Assembly: GCA_011046135.1 (NCBI GenBank)
Contig: DSBG01000093.1
Span: 1 to 38,652, forward strand
DNA length: 38,652 bases
Reading direction: 5' to 3'
Source of the DNA: Deltaproteobacteria bacterium
GTDB lineage: Bacteria; Desulfobacterota; Desulfomonilia; UBA1062
In this document: piece after piece, positions 1 to 6,282 of the stretch
How positions within the stretch are numbered: position 1 is the stretch's first letter
Layout: the number at the start of each line of letters is the position of its first letter
The notes under the pieces: model-generated
The model's database searches: none
Told to the model about the DNA's origin: nothing
The model's input: only the letters and a program-made list of their open reading frames with translations
Position numbers and translations under genes: made by a program

Positions 1-733
1 CGTAGTGGCCGTACCACCGGTCGCTCCTGATCTCGAGCAGCGTCGGCCCATCGCCCTTCCTGGCCCTGGCTATCGCCTCGCCGGCAGCGTCGTAGATCTC
101 CAGGACATTGTTGGACACCGAGACGGCTGGCATGTTGTACGCTGCGGCACGGGCGGTGACGCTCTCGACGGGCATGTGGATACTCTGGGGAGAGAACTCC
201 GCCCAGCCGTTATTTTCACACGCAAAGATCAGGGGGAGCTTCTTGATGGCCGCGAAATTCATGGCCTCGTGAAAGGACCCTTCTCCGGTGGCTCCTTCTC
301 CGAAGGTAGCCACAGCCACCTGGTCCGTCTTCCGGTACTGCGCTGCAAAGGCGGCGCCCGCTGCAATGGGGATACCACCTCCCACGATGCCGTTGGCTCC
401 CATAATGCCTATGGAGGCATCCGCGAGGTGCATGGATCCGGAACGTCCCTTGCAGAACCCGTCCTTCTTTCCGAACAGCTCCGCCATGGCCAGGTTGAGA
501 TTGATGCCTTTGGCCACCGCCCAGCCGTGACCCCTGTGAGTCGTCGAGATGTAATCGTCCCGGCGCAGGTGAGCACACACCCCCACGGGCGCTGATTCCT
601 GTCCGATGCTCACGTGCAGAAAGCCGAGGATTTCGCCGCTGGAGAAGACTTCCATGAGCTTTTCCTCAACCCTGCGAATCCGTACCATCATGGTATAGAA
701 TTCAATCATCTGGGCCTTGCTCGGTTTTTTCAT
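1..733 (-). CDS. Thiamine-diphosphate-dependent dehydrogenase E1 component, alpha subunit (partial, 3' end outside window)
   Basis: Alpha subunit of a pyruvate/acetoin-type 2-oxoacid dehydrogenase E1, which decarboxylates its substrate with thiamine diphosphate and passes the acyl group to a lipoyl E2. The 244 visible codons lack the C-terminal quarter of the usual ~320 residues. Seen directly: HRGHG at residues 66-70, a glycine-rich segment at 117-127, and the cofactor/Mg motif as GEGAT (145-149) followed by CENNGWAEF around 172-180; the classical motif has GDG, so Glu replaces Asp here. The start ATG at 733-731 has AAGGAAG just upstream. It lies 31 nt behind the AbfD-like gene, so the two form one operon. 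Next to an AcoR-like activator, acetoin dehydrogenase is a reasonable guess, but pyruvate or another 2-oxoacid is not excluded. Beta and E2 subunits would be expected beyond position 1. Confidence 0.9.
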   Translation of the reverse strand, partial: MKKPSKAQMIEFYTMMVRIRRVEEKLMEVFSSGEILGFLHVSIGQESAPVGVCAHLRRDDYISTTHRGHGWAVAKGINLNLAMAELFGKKDGFCKGRSGSMHLADASIGIMGANGIVGGGIPIAAGAAFAAQYRKTDQVAVATFGEGATGEGSFHEAMNFAAIKKLPLIFACENNGWAEFSPQSIHMPVESVTARAAAYNMPAVSVSNNVLEIYDAAGEAIARARKGDGPTLLEIRSDRWYGHY

Positions 734-764
734 AGATTCACTTCCTTTCACGTGTAATTTTCCT

Positions 765-2312
765 TCATGACCTTGCAGCTACTCGTGTTCGAGACCCATT
801 GACAGAGCCGCAACGCGTATCTTCAATCAGACTGTGCCCGAAGGTCGGCTCACTCCAGAGATCATCGGAATCGTCGTACTCCTCATCGATGCCGGCAAGG
901 TACCGCGCCAGCCTCTTGCGGGAGTCATAGTCGTATTCACGGCTCAGCGTAATGGTTTCCATGATGGGCGATCCCCCCCCGTGAACCCCGGCGATCTCGT
1001 GCCACGCCGTCATGGGGGAAGCCCCGATGTACTCGATGAGTCTCCAGATCTTCAAGGAGGTGTCCGCGGTGAGCTCCCCGTTCCTCACGATGAACTTCTC
1101 GAGATCGGCCCTGGTGTCCTCGGCCGTGAAATCCTCGGAGAAGGGCAGCGTTGCCGCAATACCTCCTGCAATTTCGGTGAGCATGTTGAATTCCTGGTAG
1201 ATGATGCTCCCTGCAAGGCGTCTGCCGACATTCACGTACTTCATGCTCGGAAAGAACACCCCGGCGGAGGTCGCCTCTCCAAAAAGGGCCGATGCGATCC
1301 CGGCCGAGTATGCGAGCTCTGCAATCCCTGCAAACTCGGAAAGCCGGTGGCGCACATGCTCCTCGCCCTCGATGTTGTTGGCCTCGGCAGCAAGACCTGC
1401 CGCTCCGCAGAGGATGTCGGATACTGCGGGCTTGCACCCGCAGTAGCTGTGCCGGTGTGAAGCCGCGAAGAGCAGCGCGAGCCTTCTGCCGAATTCCCAC
1501 TCCCCGCACATGAACACGCGGTCCCATGGGACGAGGACGTTATCGAAGATGACTACGGAATCCGCGACCCCGAAACGGCTCAGGCTGTCGGTGTTTCGGC
1601 AATCCCCTCCTCCGAACGCGAAGGGTCTGGTAATGAGCCTGATGCCTTCTGTGTCTGTCGGGACGGCGAAGGCGACGGCGAAGTCCCGGTCGTCTTCCCT
1701 CAGGGCACGGGTGGGCAGCACGATGAGCTCATCGGCATAGGCCGCCTGGGTTATGGACATCTTCATGCCGCTGACCACGATCCCCTCTTTCGTCTGCTCG
1801 ACCAGGTGTACGTAGGAATCGGGGTTAGGCTGCTCGCTGGGACGCTTCATCCTGTCACCCTTGCTGTCGGTCTGGGCGCAGCACCCGTCGATGTCCCGGG
1901 ACTGATAATAGGAGAGGTAGCGGAGGAAGCGCTCATGGTACCGCGACCCCATGGTGAGGTCCATCTCCTTCGTGCAGATCGCCAGGGCGATCAAAGCGTC
2001 GAGCCCCATGCACCGCTGGATGCACCCCCCGACTCTCCGGGCGGCAAGCCTGATGAGCTTCTGCTTCTGCATGAGATCGTAGGGGTTTCTGGGCAGATAG
2101 GACCACCGGCTGATCTCTTTCCCATCGAAGGGCGACCTCTGCGTCGACAGATCTCTCCACAAAGGCTTCCGGGCGAGCTCATAGCTCACGTCTATCACGT
2201 TGATGCCCGGCCGGAGCCGCGGGTCATCCCTCCCGACCTTCTCTCCGCCGATGTACACATTCCCTCTCATGGAGAAAAGCGCCTCGTGATAGTCTTCCCT
2301 GGTCCGAATCAT
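765..2312 (-). CDS. 4-hydroxybutyryl-CoA dehydratase / vinylacetyl-CoA isomerase family flavoprotein (AbfD-like)
   Basis: Member of the 4-hydroxyphenylacetate 3-hydroxylase / 4-hydroxybutyryl-CoA dehydratase family. True dehydratases use FAD and a [4Fe-4S] cluster to dehydrate 4-hydroxybutyryl-CoA to crotonyl-CoA by a ketyl-radical route. The four cluster ligands known from the Clostridium aminobutyricum enzyme (Cys99, Cys103, His292, Cys299) all have counterparts with the right spacing: Cys97-x3-Cys101 and His286-x6-Cys293, with Tyr290 and Lys294 beside them. This argues for a dehydratase rather than a plain hydroxylase. The ATG at 2312-2310 is preferred because GGGGAGG lies 3 nt upstream and the protein then begins MIRTREDY as in relatives; an in-frame ATG at 2345 would add 11 residues. 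The 515 aa length slightly exceeds the usual ~490 because of an acidic, then basic C-terminal tail. The true substrate is uncertain. Confidence 0.88.
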   Translation of the reverse strand: MIRTREDYHEALFSMRGNVYIGGEKVGRDDPRLRPGINVIDVSYELARKPLWRDLSTQRSPFDGKEISRWSYLPRNPYDLMQKQKLIRLAARRVGGCIQRCMGLDALIALAICTKEMDLTMGSRYHERFLRYLSYYQSRDIDGCCAQTDSKGDRMKRPSEQPNPDSYVHLVEQTKEGIVVSGMKMSITQAAYADELIVLPTRALREDDRDFAVAFAVPTDTEGIRLITRPFAFGGGDCRNTDSLSRFGVADSVVIFDNVLVPWDRVFMCGEWEFGRRLALLFAASHRHSYCGCKPAVSDILCGAAGLAAEANNIEGEEHVRHRLSEFAGIAELAYSAGIASALFGEATSAGVFFPSMKYVNVGRRLAGSIIYQEFNMLTEIAGGIAATLPFSEDFTAEDTRADLEKFIVRNGELTADTSLKIWRLIEYIGASPMTAWHEIAGVHGGGSPIMETITLSREYDYDSRKRLARYLAGIDEEYDDSDDLWSEPTFGHSLIEDTRCGSVNGSRTRVAARS

Positions 2313-2422
2313 TGGCCTCCCCGTTGACCCCTGAACTATGTCCATGCGAACATGGCGTTCACGGTGTCCCCTTCGCTTCGTCGCCCACCGGGATCTCCCG
2401 CCTCAGAACCACCAAGATCGGT

Positions 2423-2554
2423 TCAGGCGCCACCGTGGGAACGCGCCATCCAGTAGTGCTCGAAACGGCGGCATTCAGTCTTGATTCTCGACAACCCCCT
2501 GACTCCCTGCCGTACGAGACATTCAAGGATTTCTCTCCTGTTCAAGCCGTCCAT
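2423..2554 (-). CDS. Possible 43-aa leader ORF in the dehydratase transcript
   Basis: A small open frame lies inside the long leader between the sigma-54 promoter (2632-2646) and the dehydratase start. It begins MDGLNRREILECLVRQGV, has an AGAGGA element about 9 nt before the ATG, and its codons are not obviously random. I do not recognise it. It may be a leader peptide, a small protein, or chance. Confidence 0.25.
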   Translation of the reverse strand: MDGLNRREILECLVRQGVRGLSRIKTECRRFEHYWMARSHGGA

Positions 2555-2631
2555 GGGCGATAATCCTCTGCGATCTGTTGGACGACCTCCCCTCGAATCA
2601 GCTGTGGAAACCCGTCCCTGGCCATTCCTGA

Positions 2632-2646
2632 GCAAGGAGTGTACCA
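2632..2646 (-). promoter_or_regulatory. Sigma-54 promoter of the dehydratase/E1 operon
   Basis: On the minus strand the sequence TGGTACACTCCTTGCT matches the RpoN consensus TGGCAYRNNNNTTGCW at every position except one (T for C after TGG). GG and GC are separated by exactly 10 nt. The predicted transcription start is about 2620, giving a leader of roughly 310 nt before the dehydratase ATG at 2312. Its position opposite a divergent RpoN-dependent activator gene supports it. Confidence 0.78.
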
Positions 2647-2701
2647 ACGGAAACGAGACATGATTTCAAGTGTAATATCATTTCATTATGAGTGTTCCTC
2701 T

Positions 2702-2792
2702 CCGAACAGGCCTCTCACCTCCTGGATCTCTGCCCAGAACAGGACAGTTTCGTGTTGCATTTTGGAACAATATCTGTTCTACTCTCGAACAG
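2702..2792. promoter_or_regulatory. Cluster of GAACAG half-sites, probable enhancer (UAS) for the sigma-54 activator
   Basis: Five copies of GAACA(G) or its complement lie in 90 bp: 2704-2709, 2737-2742, 2765-2769, 2774-2779 (CTGTTC) and 2787-2792. The first two are direct repeats 33 bp apart, about three helical turns. The last three form overlapping inverted repeats, GAACA-N5-TGTTC and CTGTTC-N7-GAACAG. They sit about 85-170 bp upstream of the predicted start of the dehydratase operon, the usual place for RpoN enhancers. That the neighbouring AcoR-like protein binds here is an inference. Confidence 0.5.
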
Positions 2793-2901
2793 ACACACAA
2801 GACACGGCACAACGAAACTCCTGCACCGTGAACACACTGAAGACAAGGGGTTCGAATCCCTGGCGCATGCCGGGCACGACACCCTTAAGGGGGTTTTTCA
2901 G

Positions 2902-4872
2902 ATGAACAATCCACAGAAACGATATGCACAAACCCTCGAAGAATGGAAGAAATTCACCTCCGGGGGATCGCCCTCCGAAGTCGATGACTCCATCGTTTCA
3001 CCCACGATTCTCTCTTCCTGGGAGCGGGCCCGTGAAAAGGGTGTGGATCCCCTTCTTAAAAAGATCTCCAGTGTACTGAGCGGCGAGGTTCTCGAGAAAC
3101 TCCTCAAAGAAAACGAGGAACTCATCGAGACGAGCATCCCCTTTCTCGAGAACCTGTACGCGTCCGTACAGGGTTCACAGTTCCTCTGCACCCTGTGCGA
3201 TGCCAAGGGATACATTCTCAAGATCGTGGGAGATCTTGAGGTCATCGAGCGCGTCAAAGGGGGCAACTTCGTCACGGGAGCACTCCTGAGCGAGGAGAGT
3301 CTGGGCCCCACGGGAATCGGCACTCCCCTCGAACTCGACAGGCCCGTTCAGGTCTTCGCCACGGAACACTTCTGCTACTCGTTCCACCGGTATACCTGCC
3401 AGGGCGCTCCGATCCACGACCCCCAGGGAAGGATCATCGGGGTCATCAACGCCACTGGCCCCTACCTCGAGGCAAACCCCCACACCCTCGGAATGGTCGT
3501 GGCGGCCGCTGCCGCCATTGAAAACCTCCTCCAGGTCAAGAAGGCCCTCTCCGAGTGTCAGCTCGCGGACAACTACCAGAGAACCGTGATTGCGTCCATC
3601 CCCGAGGCACTCATTGCCGTGGGTTTTAAGGGAGAGATTACCCTCATGAACCATAACGCCGAAAAGATGCTCGGCCTCAAGAGCCACCATGTGCTCGGCA
3701 AGAACATCAAGGACGTCATGGGCGAGAACAACGAAGCGTTCCTCTCGTTGATCTCGAACAACCGGTGCATCTGGGACGAGGAGGTACGAATCTTCAGCAA
3801 GAACATCTTTTCCGACTACACGCTCACGTCGAACCTCATCCTGTCGGAAACGAAACAGGTTCTCGGCAAGATCATCATCCTCAACGAGATCAAGCGTGCC
3901 AGGTCGCTGGTAACCCGCATGACCGGCGCCAAAGCCAGGATCATGTTCACGGACATCGTGGGGAAGAACCCGAATTTCCAGGAAACGATCAGGCTTGCCC
4001 AGATCGCGTCGCAGAGCACCTCCAATGTCCTGCTCCTCGGGGAGAGCGGTACGGGCAAGGACATCTTCGCCCAGGCCATCCACAACAACTCCACCCGGAG
4101 GGAAGCACCCTATGTGGTGATCAACTGCGCCGCCATCCCCAGGGATCTCATCGCGAGCGAACTCTTCGGGTACTCCGAGGGAGCCTTCACCGGATCCAAG
4201 CGGGGGGGAAACCCGGGAAAATTCGAAATCGCCGACGGGGGAACCATCTTCCTGGACGAGATCGGGGAAATGCCCCTGGAGCTTCAGACATCCCTGCTCC
4301 GGGTCATAGAGAACAAGGAGATCATGAGGATCGGGGGGAACAAGCTGAGTTCCGTGGACGTAAGGATCGTGGCCGCAACGAACAAGGACCTTCCCGCGGA
4401 GGTCGCCAAGGGCAACTTCAGAGAAGACCTGTACTACCGACTGAATGTGTTCACCATCAGGATCATGCCCCTGAGGGAACGCAAGGACGATATCCCCCTG
4501 CTGGCGGATCGATTCGTGAGGGACATCGGCTCGAAGATGAACAAGGGTATCCTGTCCGTCCGTGATGAGGTCGTCGATGCGCTGATGAACTACTCTTGGC
4601 CGGGAAATGTCCGTGAACTCCAGAACGTGATCGAGCGGGCGATCAATATCGTGCCCGCGGACGAACTCTCCATTACGTACCTCCCCCCCGAGATCAAGCA
4701 CTCTCCGCAGATGGTCGCCAGTGTCGAGGAGTCCTGTCCCATCAGGGACATCGAACGTCAGATGATCATGAACCTGATTCGATCCAATCTCTCAAAGTCA
4801 GAGATTGCCAAGAAAATGAAGATCTCCCGCAGCACCCTGTATCGAAAGCTGGAATCCTACGGCATCGTGTAA
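2902..4872 (+). CDS. Sigma-54-dependent transcriptional activator, AcoR-like (GAF-PAS-AAA+-Fis HTH)
   Basis: Enhancer-binding activator that remodels RpoN polymerase by ATP hydrolysis. In the 656-aa protein: a GAF-like sensor around residues 80-215, a PAS domain around 220-340, an AAA+ domain from about 350 with Walker A GESGTGKD (380-387) and Walker B GGTIFLDEIG, and a Fis-type helix-turn-helix in the last ~45 residues. The sigma-54 contact loop reads GAFTGS (427-432) instead of GAFTGA. No phosphoacceptor receiver domain is present, so it probably senses a small ligand, as AcoR senses acetoin. The ATG at 2902 is preferred: AAGGGGG lies upstream and the protein starts like relatives. It is divergent from the dehydratase/E1 operon and upstream of two sigma-54-type sRNA promoters, so it is the prime candidate to control both. 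Confidence 0.93.
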   Translation: MNNPQKRYAQTLEEWKKFTSGGSPSEVDDSIVSPTILSSWERAREKGVDPLLKKISSVLSGEVLEKLLKENEELIETSIPFLENLYASVQGSQFLCTLCDAKGYILKIVGDLEVIERVKGGNFVTGALLSEESLGPTGIGTPLELDRPVQVFATEHFCYSFHRYTCQGAPIHDPQGRIIGVINATGPYLEANPHTLGMVVAAAAAIENLLQVKKALSECQLADNYQRTVIASIPEALIAVGFKGEITLMNHNAEKMLGLKSHHVLGKNIKDVMGENNEAFLSLISNNRCIWDEEVRIFSKNIFSDYTLTSNLILSETKQVLGKIIILNEIKRARSLVTRMTGAKARIMFTDIVGKNPNFQETIRLAQIASQSTSNVLLLGESGTGKDIFAQAIHNNSTRREAPYVVINCAAIPRDLIASELFGYSEGAFTGSKRGGNPGKFEIADGGTIFLDEIGEMPLELQTSLLRVIENKEIMRIGGNKLSSVDVRIVAATNKDLPAEVAKGNFREDLYYRLNVFTIRIMPLRERKDDIPLLADRFVRDIGSKMNKGILSVRDEVVDALMNYSWPGNVRELQNVIERAINIVPADELSITYLPPEIKHSPQMVASVEESCPIRDIERQMIMNLIRSNLSKSEIAKKMKISRSTLYRKLESYGIV

Positions 4873-5004
4873 TTACGGGCCTCGATACGGGTATATCCTT
4901 TTCCTCGGTTTCACCGGGGGGCATACGAGGTGTATCCCAAGATGTTTCACCCGGGAACGGCGCGACAACCTGTCGCATTACGTGTGTCGCCGATATGATA
5001 CACT

Positions 5005-5010
5005 CTGTTC
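5005..5010. promoter_or_regulatory. CTGTTC half-site upstream of sRNA 1
   Basis: The complement of GAACAG, about 125-130 bp upstream of the predicted start of sRNA 1. A single hexamer is weak evidence alone; it gains weight only from the larger cluster at 2702-2792. Confidence 0.25.
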
Positions 5011-5108
5011 CATATTCAGACAGCCAGACCAGTCCACCCGTGGGACACACTATGTATTTTCTTCACAACTCATTAATCTTCAACTAGTTTTCTGGATTCA
5101 ACCCCTGT

Positions 5109-5124
5109 TGGCCCGCTCCTTGCT
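5109..5124 (+). promoter_or_regulatory. Sigma-54 promoter of sRNA 1
   Basis: TGGCCCGCTCCTTGCT matches TGGCAYRNNNNTTGCW with one mismatch (C for A at the fifth base) and has the required 10-nt spacing between GG and GC. The predicted start is about 5135, just before the hairpin of the candidate sRNA. The core GCTCCTTGCT resembles ACTCCTTGCT of the dehydratase promoter. Confidence 0.72.
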
Positions 5125-5134
5125 ATATACACCG

Positions 5135-5219
5135 CAACAACCAAACCATCACTCATTCTTGAGTGAGATTCCCTCCTTTTGGCTGGTGGTACCTCACAAT
5201 GATCCACCAGCTTTTTTTT
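5135..5219 (+). ncRNA. Candidate sigma-54-dependent small RNA 1 with anti-Shine-Dalgarno loop
   Basis: A predicted ~85-nt transcript running from the sigma-54 start to an intrinsic terminator. Its parts in order: a short A/C-rich 5' end, a perfect 7-bp hairpin TCACTCA-TTCT-TGAGTGA (5149-5166), a single-stranded stretch with CCCTCCT (5171-5177), then the terminator hairpin starting GCTGGTGG (5182). CCCTCCT resembles the 3' end of 16S rRNA and can pair with ribosome binding sites of the GAGGG or AGGAGGG type, as known for several riboregulators. No ORF with a ribosome site lies inside. The second unit (5448-5523) repeats the same architecture with different hairpin bases. Function is inferred; transcription is not shown. 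Confidence 0.6.
5182..5219 (+). terminator. Intrinsic terminator of sRNA 1
   Basis: Perfect 8-bp stem GCTGGTGG / CCACCAGC (5182-5189 and 5204-5211) with a 14-nt loop, followed directly by eight T (5212-5219). Confidence 0.85.
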
Positions 5220-5244
5220 GTAAAATATCCACCCTTACTCAATG

Positions 5245-5295
5245 GAACAGCGTCATGGGTGTCACAGCCCCCCGCCGCTGGTTTTCCGAACAGGC
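5245..5295. promoter_or_regulatory. GAACAG motifs upstream of sRNA 2
   Basis: GAACAG at 5245-5250 and, inside the 10-mer CCGAACAGGC, at 5288-5293. The 10-mer (5286-5295) is identical to 2702-2711 upstream of the dehydratase promoter. The sites lie about 155-205 bp before the predicted start of sRNA 2, a normal enhancer distance for RpoN activators. Confidence 0.42.
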
Positions 5296-5421
5296 ACAAG
5301 CCCCGCATCCCCGTCGAGACAGGGACTCGATAGCTTCAGGATCACGAGGGAGCGACAGAACACTCTCAGAACCGCCCCAGAAGTTGTTTTCGCTCCGCCA
5401 AGACCCTCTGCCGGGACTCAC

Positions 5422-5437
5422 TGGCATGCTGTTTGCA
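5422..5437 (+). promoter_or_regulatory. Sigma-54 promoter of sRNA 2 (perfect consensus match)
   Basis: TGGCATGCTGTTTGCA fits the RpoN consensus TGGCAYRNNNNTTGCW at every defined position. The predicted start is about 5448, immediately before the hairpin of the second candidate sRNA. It lies in an intergenic region and faces a terminator 40 nt further on. Confidence 0.8.
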
Positions 5438-5447
5438 AAAAAATGTG

Positions 5448-5523
5448 GCAGCTTACGACTCTCTCGTAACGAATACCCTCCTAGAGAGCTGGTGTGGTCA
5501 TTGTGGACACGCCAGCTTTTTTT
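5448..5523 (+). ncRNA. Candidate sigma-54-dependent small RNA 2 with anti-Shine-Dalgarno loop
   Basis: A predicted ~76-nt transcript with the same plan as the unit at 5135: a perfect 6-bp hairpin TTACGA-CTCTC-TCGTAA (5453-5469), a short linker, CCCTCCT (5476-5482), five bases, then a terminator stem that again begins GCTGGTG (5488). The hairpin stems differ in sequence from unit 1, but their positions, the CCCTCCT core and the terminator stem are kept, which points to selection on structure. The CTCTC loop could also pair with GAGAG at 5484-5488 as a pseudoknot. The unit sits between the sigma-54 activator gene and cutA. Targets are unknown. Confidence 0.62.
5488..5523 (+). terminator. Intrinsic terminator of sRNA 2
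   Basis: A 9-bp stem with one G-T pair, GCTGGTGTG / CACGCCAGC (5488-5496 and 5508-5516), an 11-nt loop and seven T (5517-5523). Confidence 0.85.
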
Positions 5524-5901
5524 ATGGATAAACCGCCGCAACACCCATCGGCGCTGAGCCCCTTCCTCAGGACCTGAGGAAATCTGCGGAATTCCTTTCA
5601 TGGGCCATTTCCTTTCTTCCAGAGCTTGACCCCTCACTCGTGAACCTGCATAATGAAACAGAGCACTGGTTCTTTCACCGAGGGACATTTCCGCGATATT
5701 GGCTCACCCTCACCAAACGGAGTGCGTGATGTGATGCATAGGACCTGAGCCCCGGGCATACAGTGCCGTGAGCGTCATCGGAGCGCTCCTGGATGATCCC
5801 TCCCGATTGAAATCGATCCGGGAAGGATCTACGATTCGTGTTGTCACAGCTGATCCGTGATTGTTTTCGATCGCGGAATACAACAATGCAAGGATGGTCC
5901 C

Positions 5902-6225
5902 ATGAGCACGGAAACCAAGACATGTGTGGTTTTTACGACCTGTCCCACTGAGGATGACGCCCAGACGCTCGCCAGGGCTCTGGTCGAAGCGAATCTGGCG
6001 GCATGTGTCCAGATCACGGGCATTGTCAGTTACTACAGGTGGAAAGGAGCGGTGAACAGGGATCAGGAGTGCCTGCTGCTCATCAAGACACGGTGCTCAC
6101 GCTACGGTGCTGTTGAGGAATTCATCCGGAAACACCATGGGTACGAAGTCCCGGAGATCATCAGAATGGCCATCGATGGAGGGCTCCCTGAGTACCTGAA
6201 CTGGATATACGAGACCTGCGGGTGA
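5902..6225 (+). CDS. cutA: Divalent-cation tolerance protein CutA
   Basis: Small cytoplasmic trimeric CutA1-family protein of 107 aa, within the family's usual 100-115. Seen directly: the N-terminal strand CVVFTTCPTEDDAQTLARAL, LAACVQ, the YYRWKG motif, ECLLLIKT and the hallmark HHGYEVPEI near residue 80. The family is linked to copper and other divalent metal tolerance, although the molecular role is not settled. The ATG at 5902 is chosen over an in-frame ATG at 5857 because AAGGATGG lies just upstream and the family start fits. It is followed 57 nt later by prc on the same strand. Confidence 0.93.
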   Translation: MSTETKTCVVFTTCPTEDDAQTLARALVEANLAACVQITGIVSYYRWKGAVNRDQECLLLIKTRCSRYGAVEEFIRKHHGYEVPEIIRMAIDGGLPEYLNWIYETCG

Positions 6226-6282
6226 GACGGGGAATACCTCATTGCCTTTCTTCGGGGCCCTTGGTATGGTAGGCTCATCAGC

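Larger units (their letters stand above)
2313..2901. other. Divergent intergenic control region
   Basis: A 589-nt gap between the dehydratase and the activator gene. It holds the dehydratase leader with a possible small ORF (2423-2554), the minus-strand sigma-54 promoter (2632-2646) and the GAACAG cluster (2702-2792). The activator frame stays open back to a GTG at 2692, but that extension runs through the GAACAG cluster and does not look like family sequence, so I treat it as non-coding. I see no convincing sigma-70 promoter for the activator gene. Confidence 0.6.
4873..5901. other. 1-kb intergenic region with two sRNA units
   Basis: No protein gene is convincing here. The stretch holds a hairpin just after the activator stop (4903-4919), a GCGACA-ACC-TGTCGC palindrome (4962-4976), CTGTTC (5005-5010), sRNA unit 1 with promoter and terminator (5109-5219), GAACAG motifs (5245-5250 and 5286-5295), sRNA unit 2 (5422-5523), and a perfect TTCCTCAG-GAC-CTGAGGAA hairpin (5563-5581). 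An imperfect stem also lies at about 5795-5827 ahead of cutA. Confidence 0.6.

Noticed and set aside
2846-2861. AGGGGTTCGAATCCCT looks like a tRNA T-arm
   Set aside because: The fifth stem pair is a mismatch, and no matching acceptor, D or anticodon arm is found 50-60 nt upstream.
2692-2901. 70-residue N-terminal extension of the activator from the GTG at 2692
   Set aside because: It runs through the GAACAG enhancer cluster, lacks family similarity, and the ATG at 2902 has its own ribosome site.
3175-4701. Long minus-strand ORF of 508 codons
   Set aside because: It is fully antisense to the activator gene and shows no domain; such shadows are common in GC-rich genes.
5525-5539. TGGATAAACCGCCGCA as a third sigma-54 promoter in the sRNA region
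   Set aside because: The GG/GC spacing fits, but the -24 lacks GGCA and the -12 lacks TT before GC. No terminator follows a suitable transcript.
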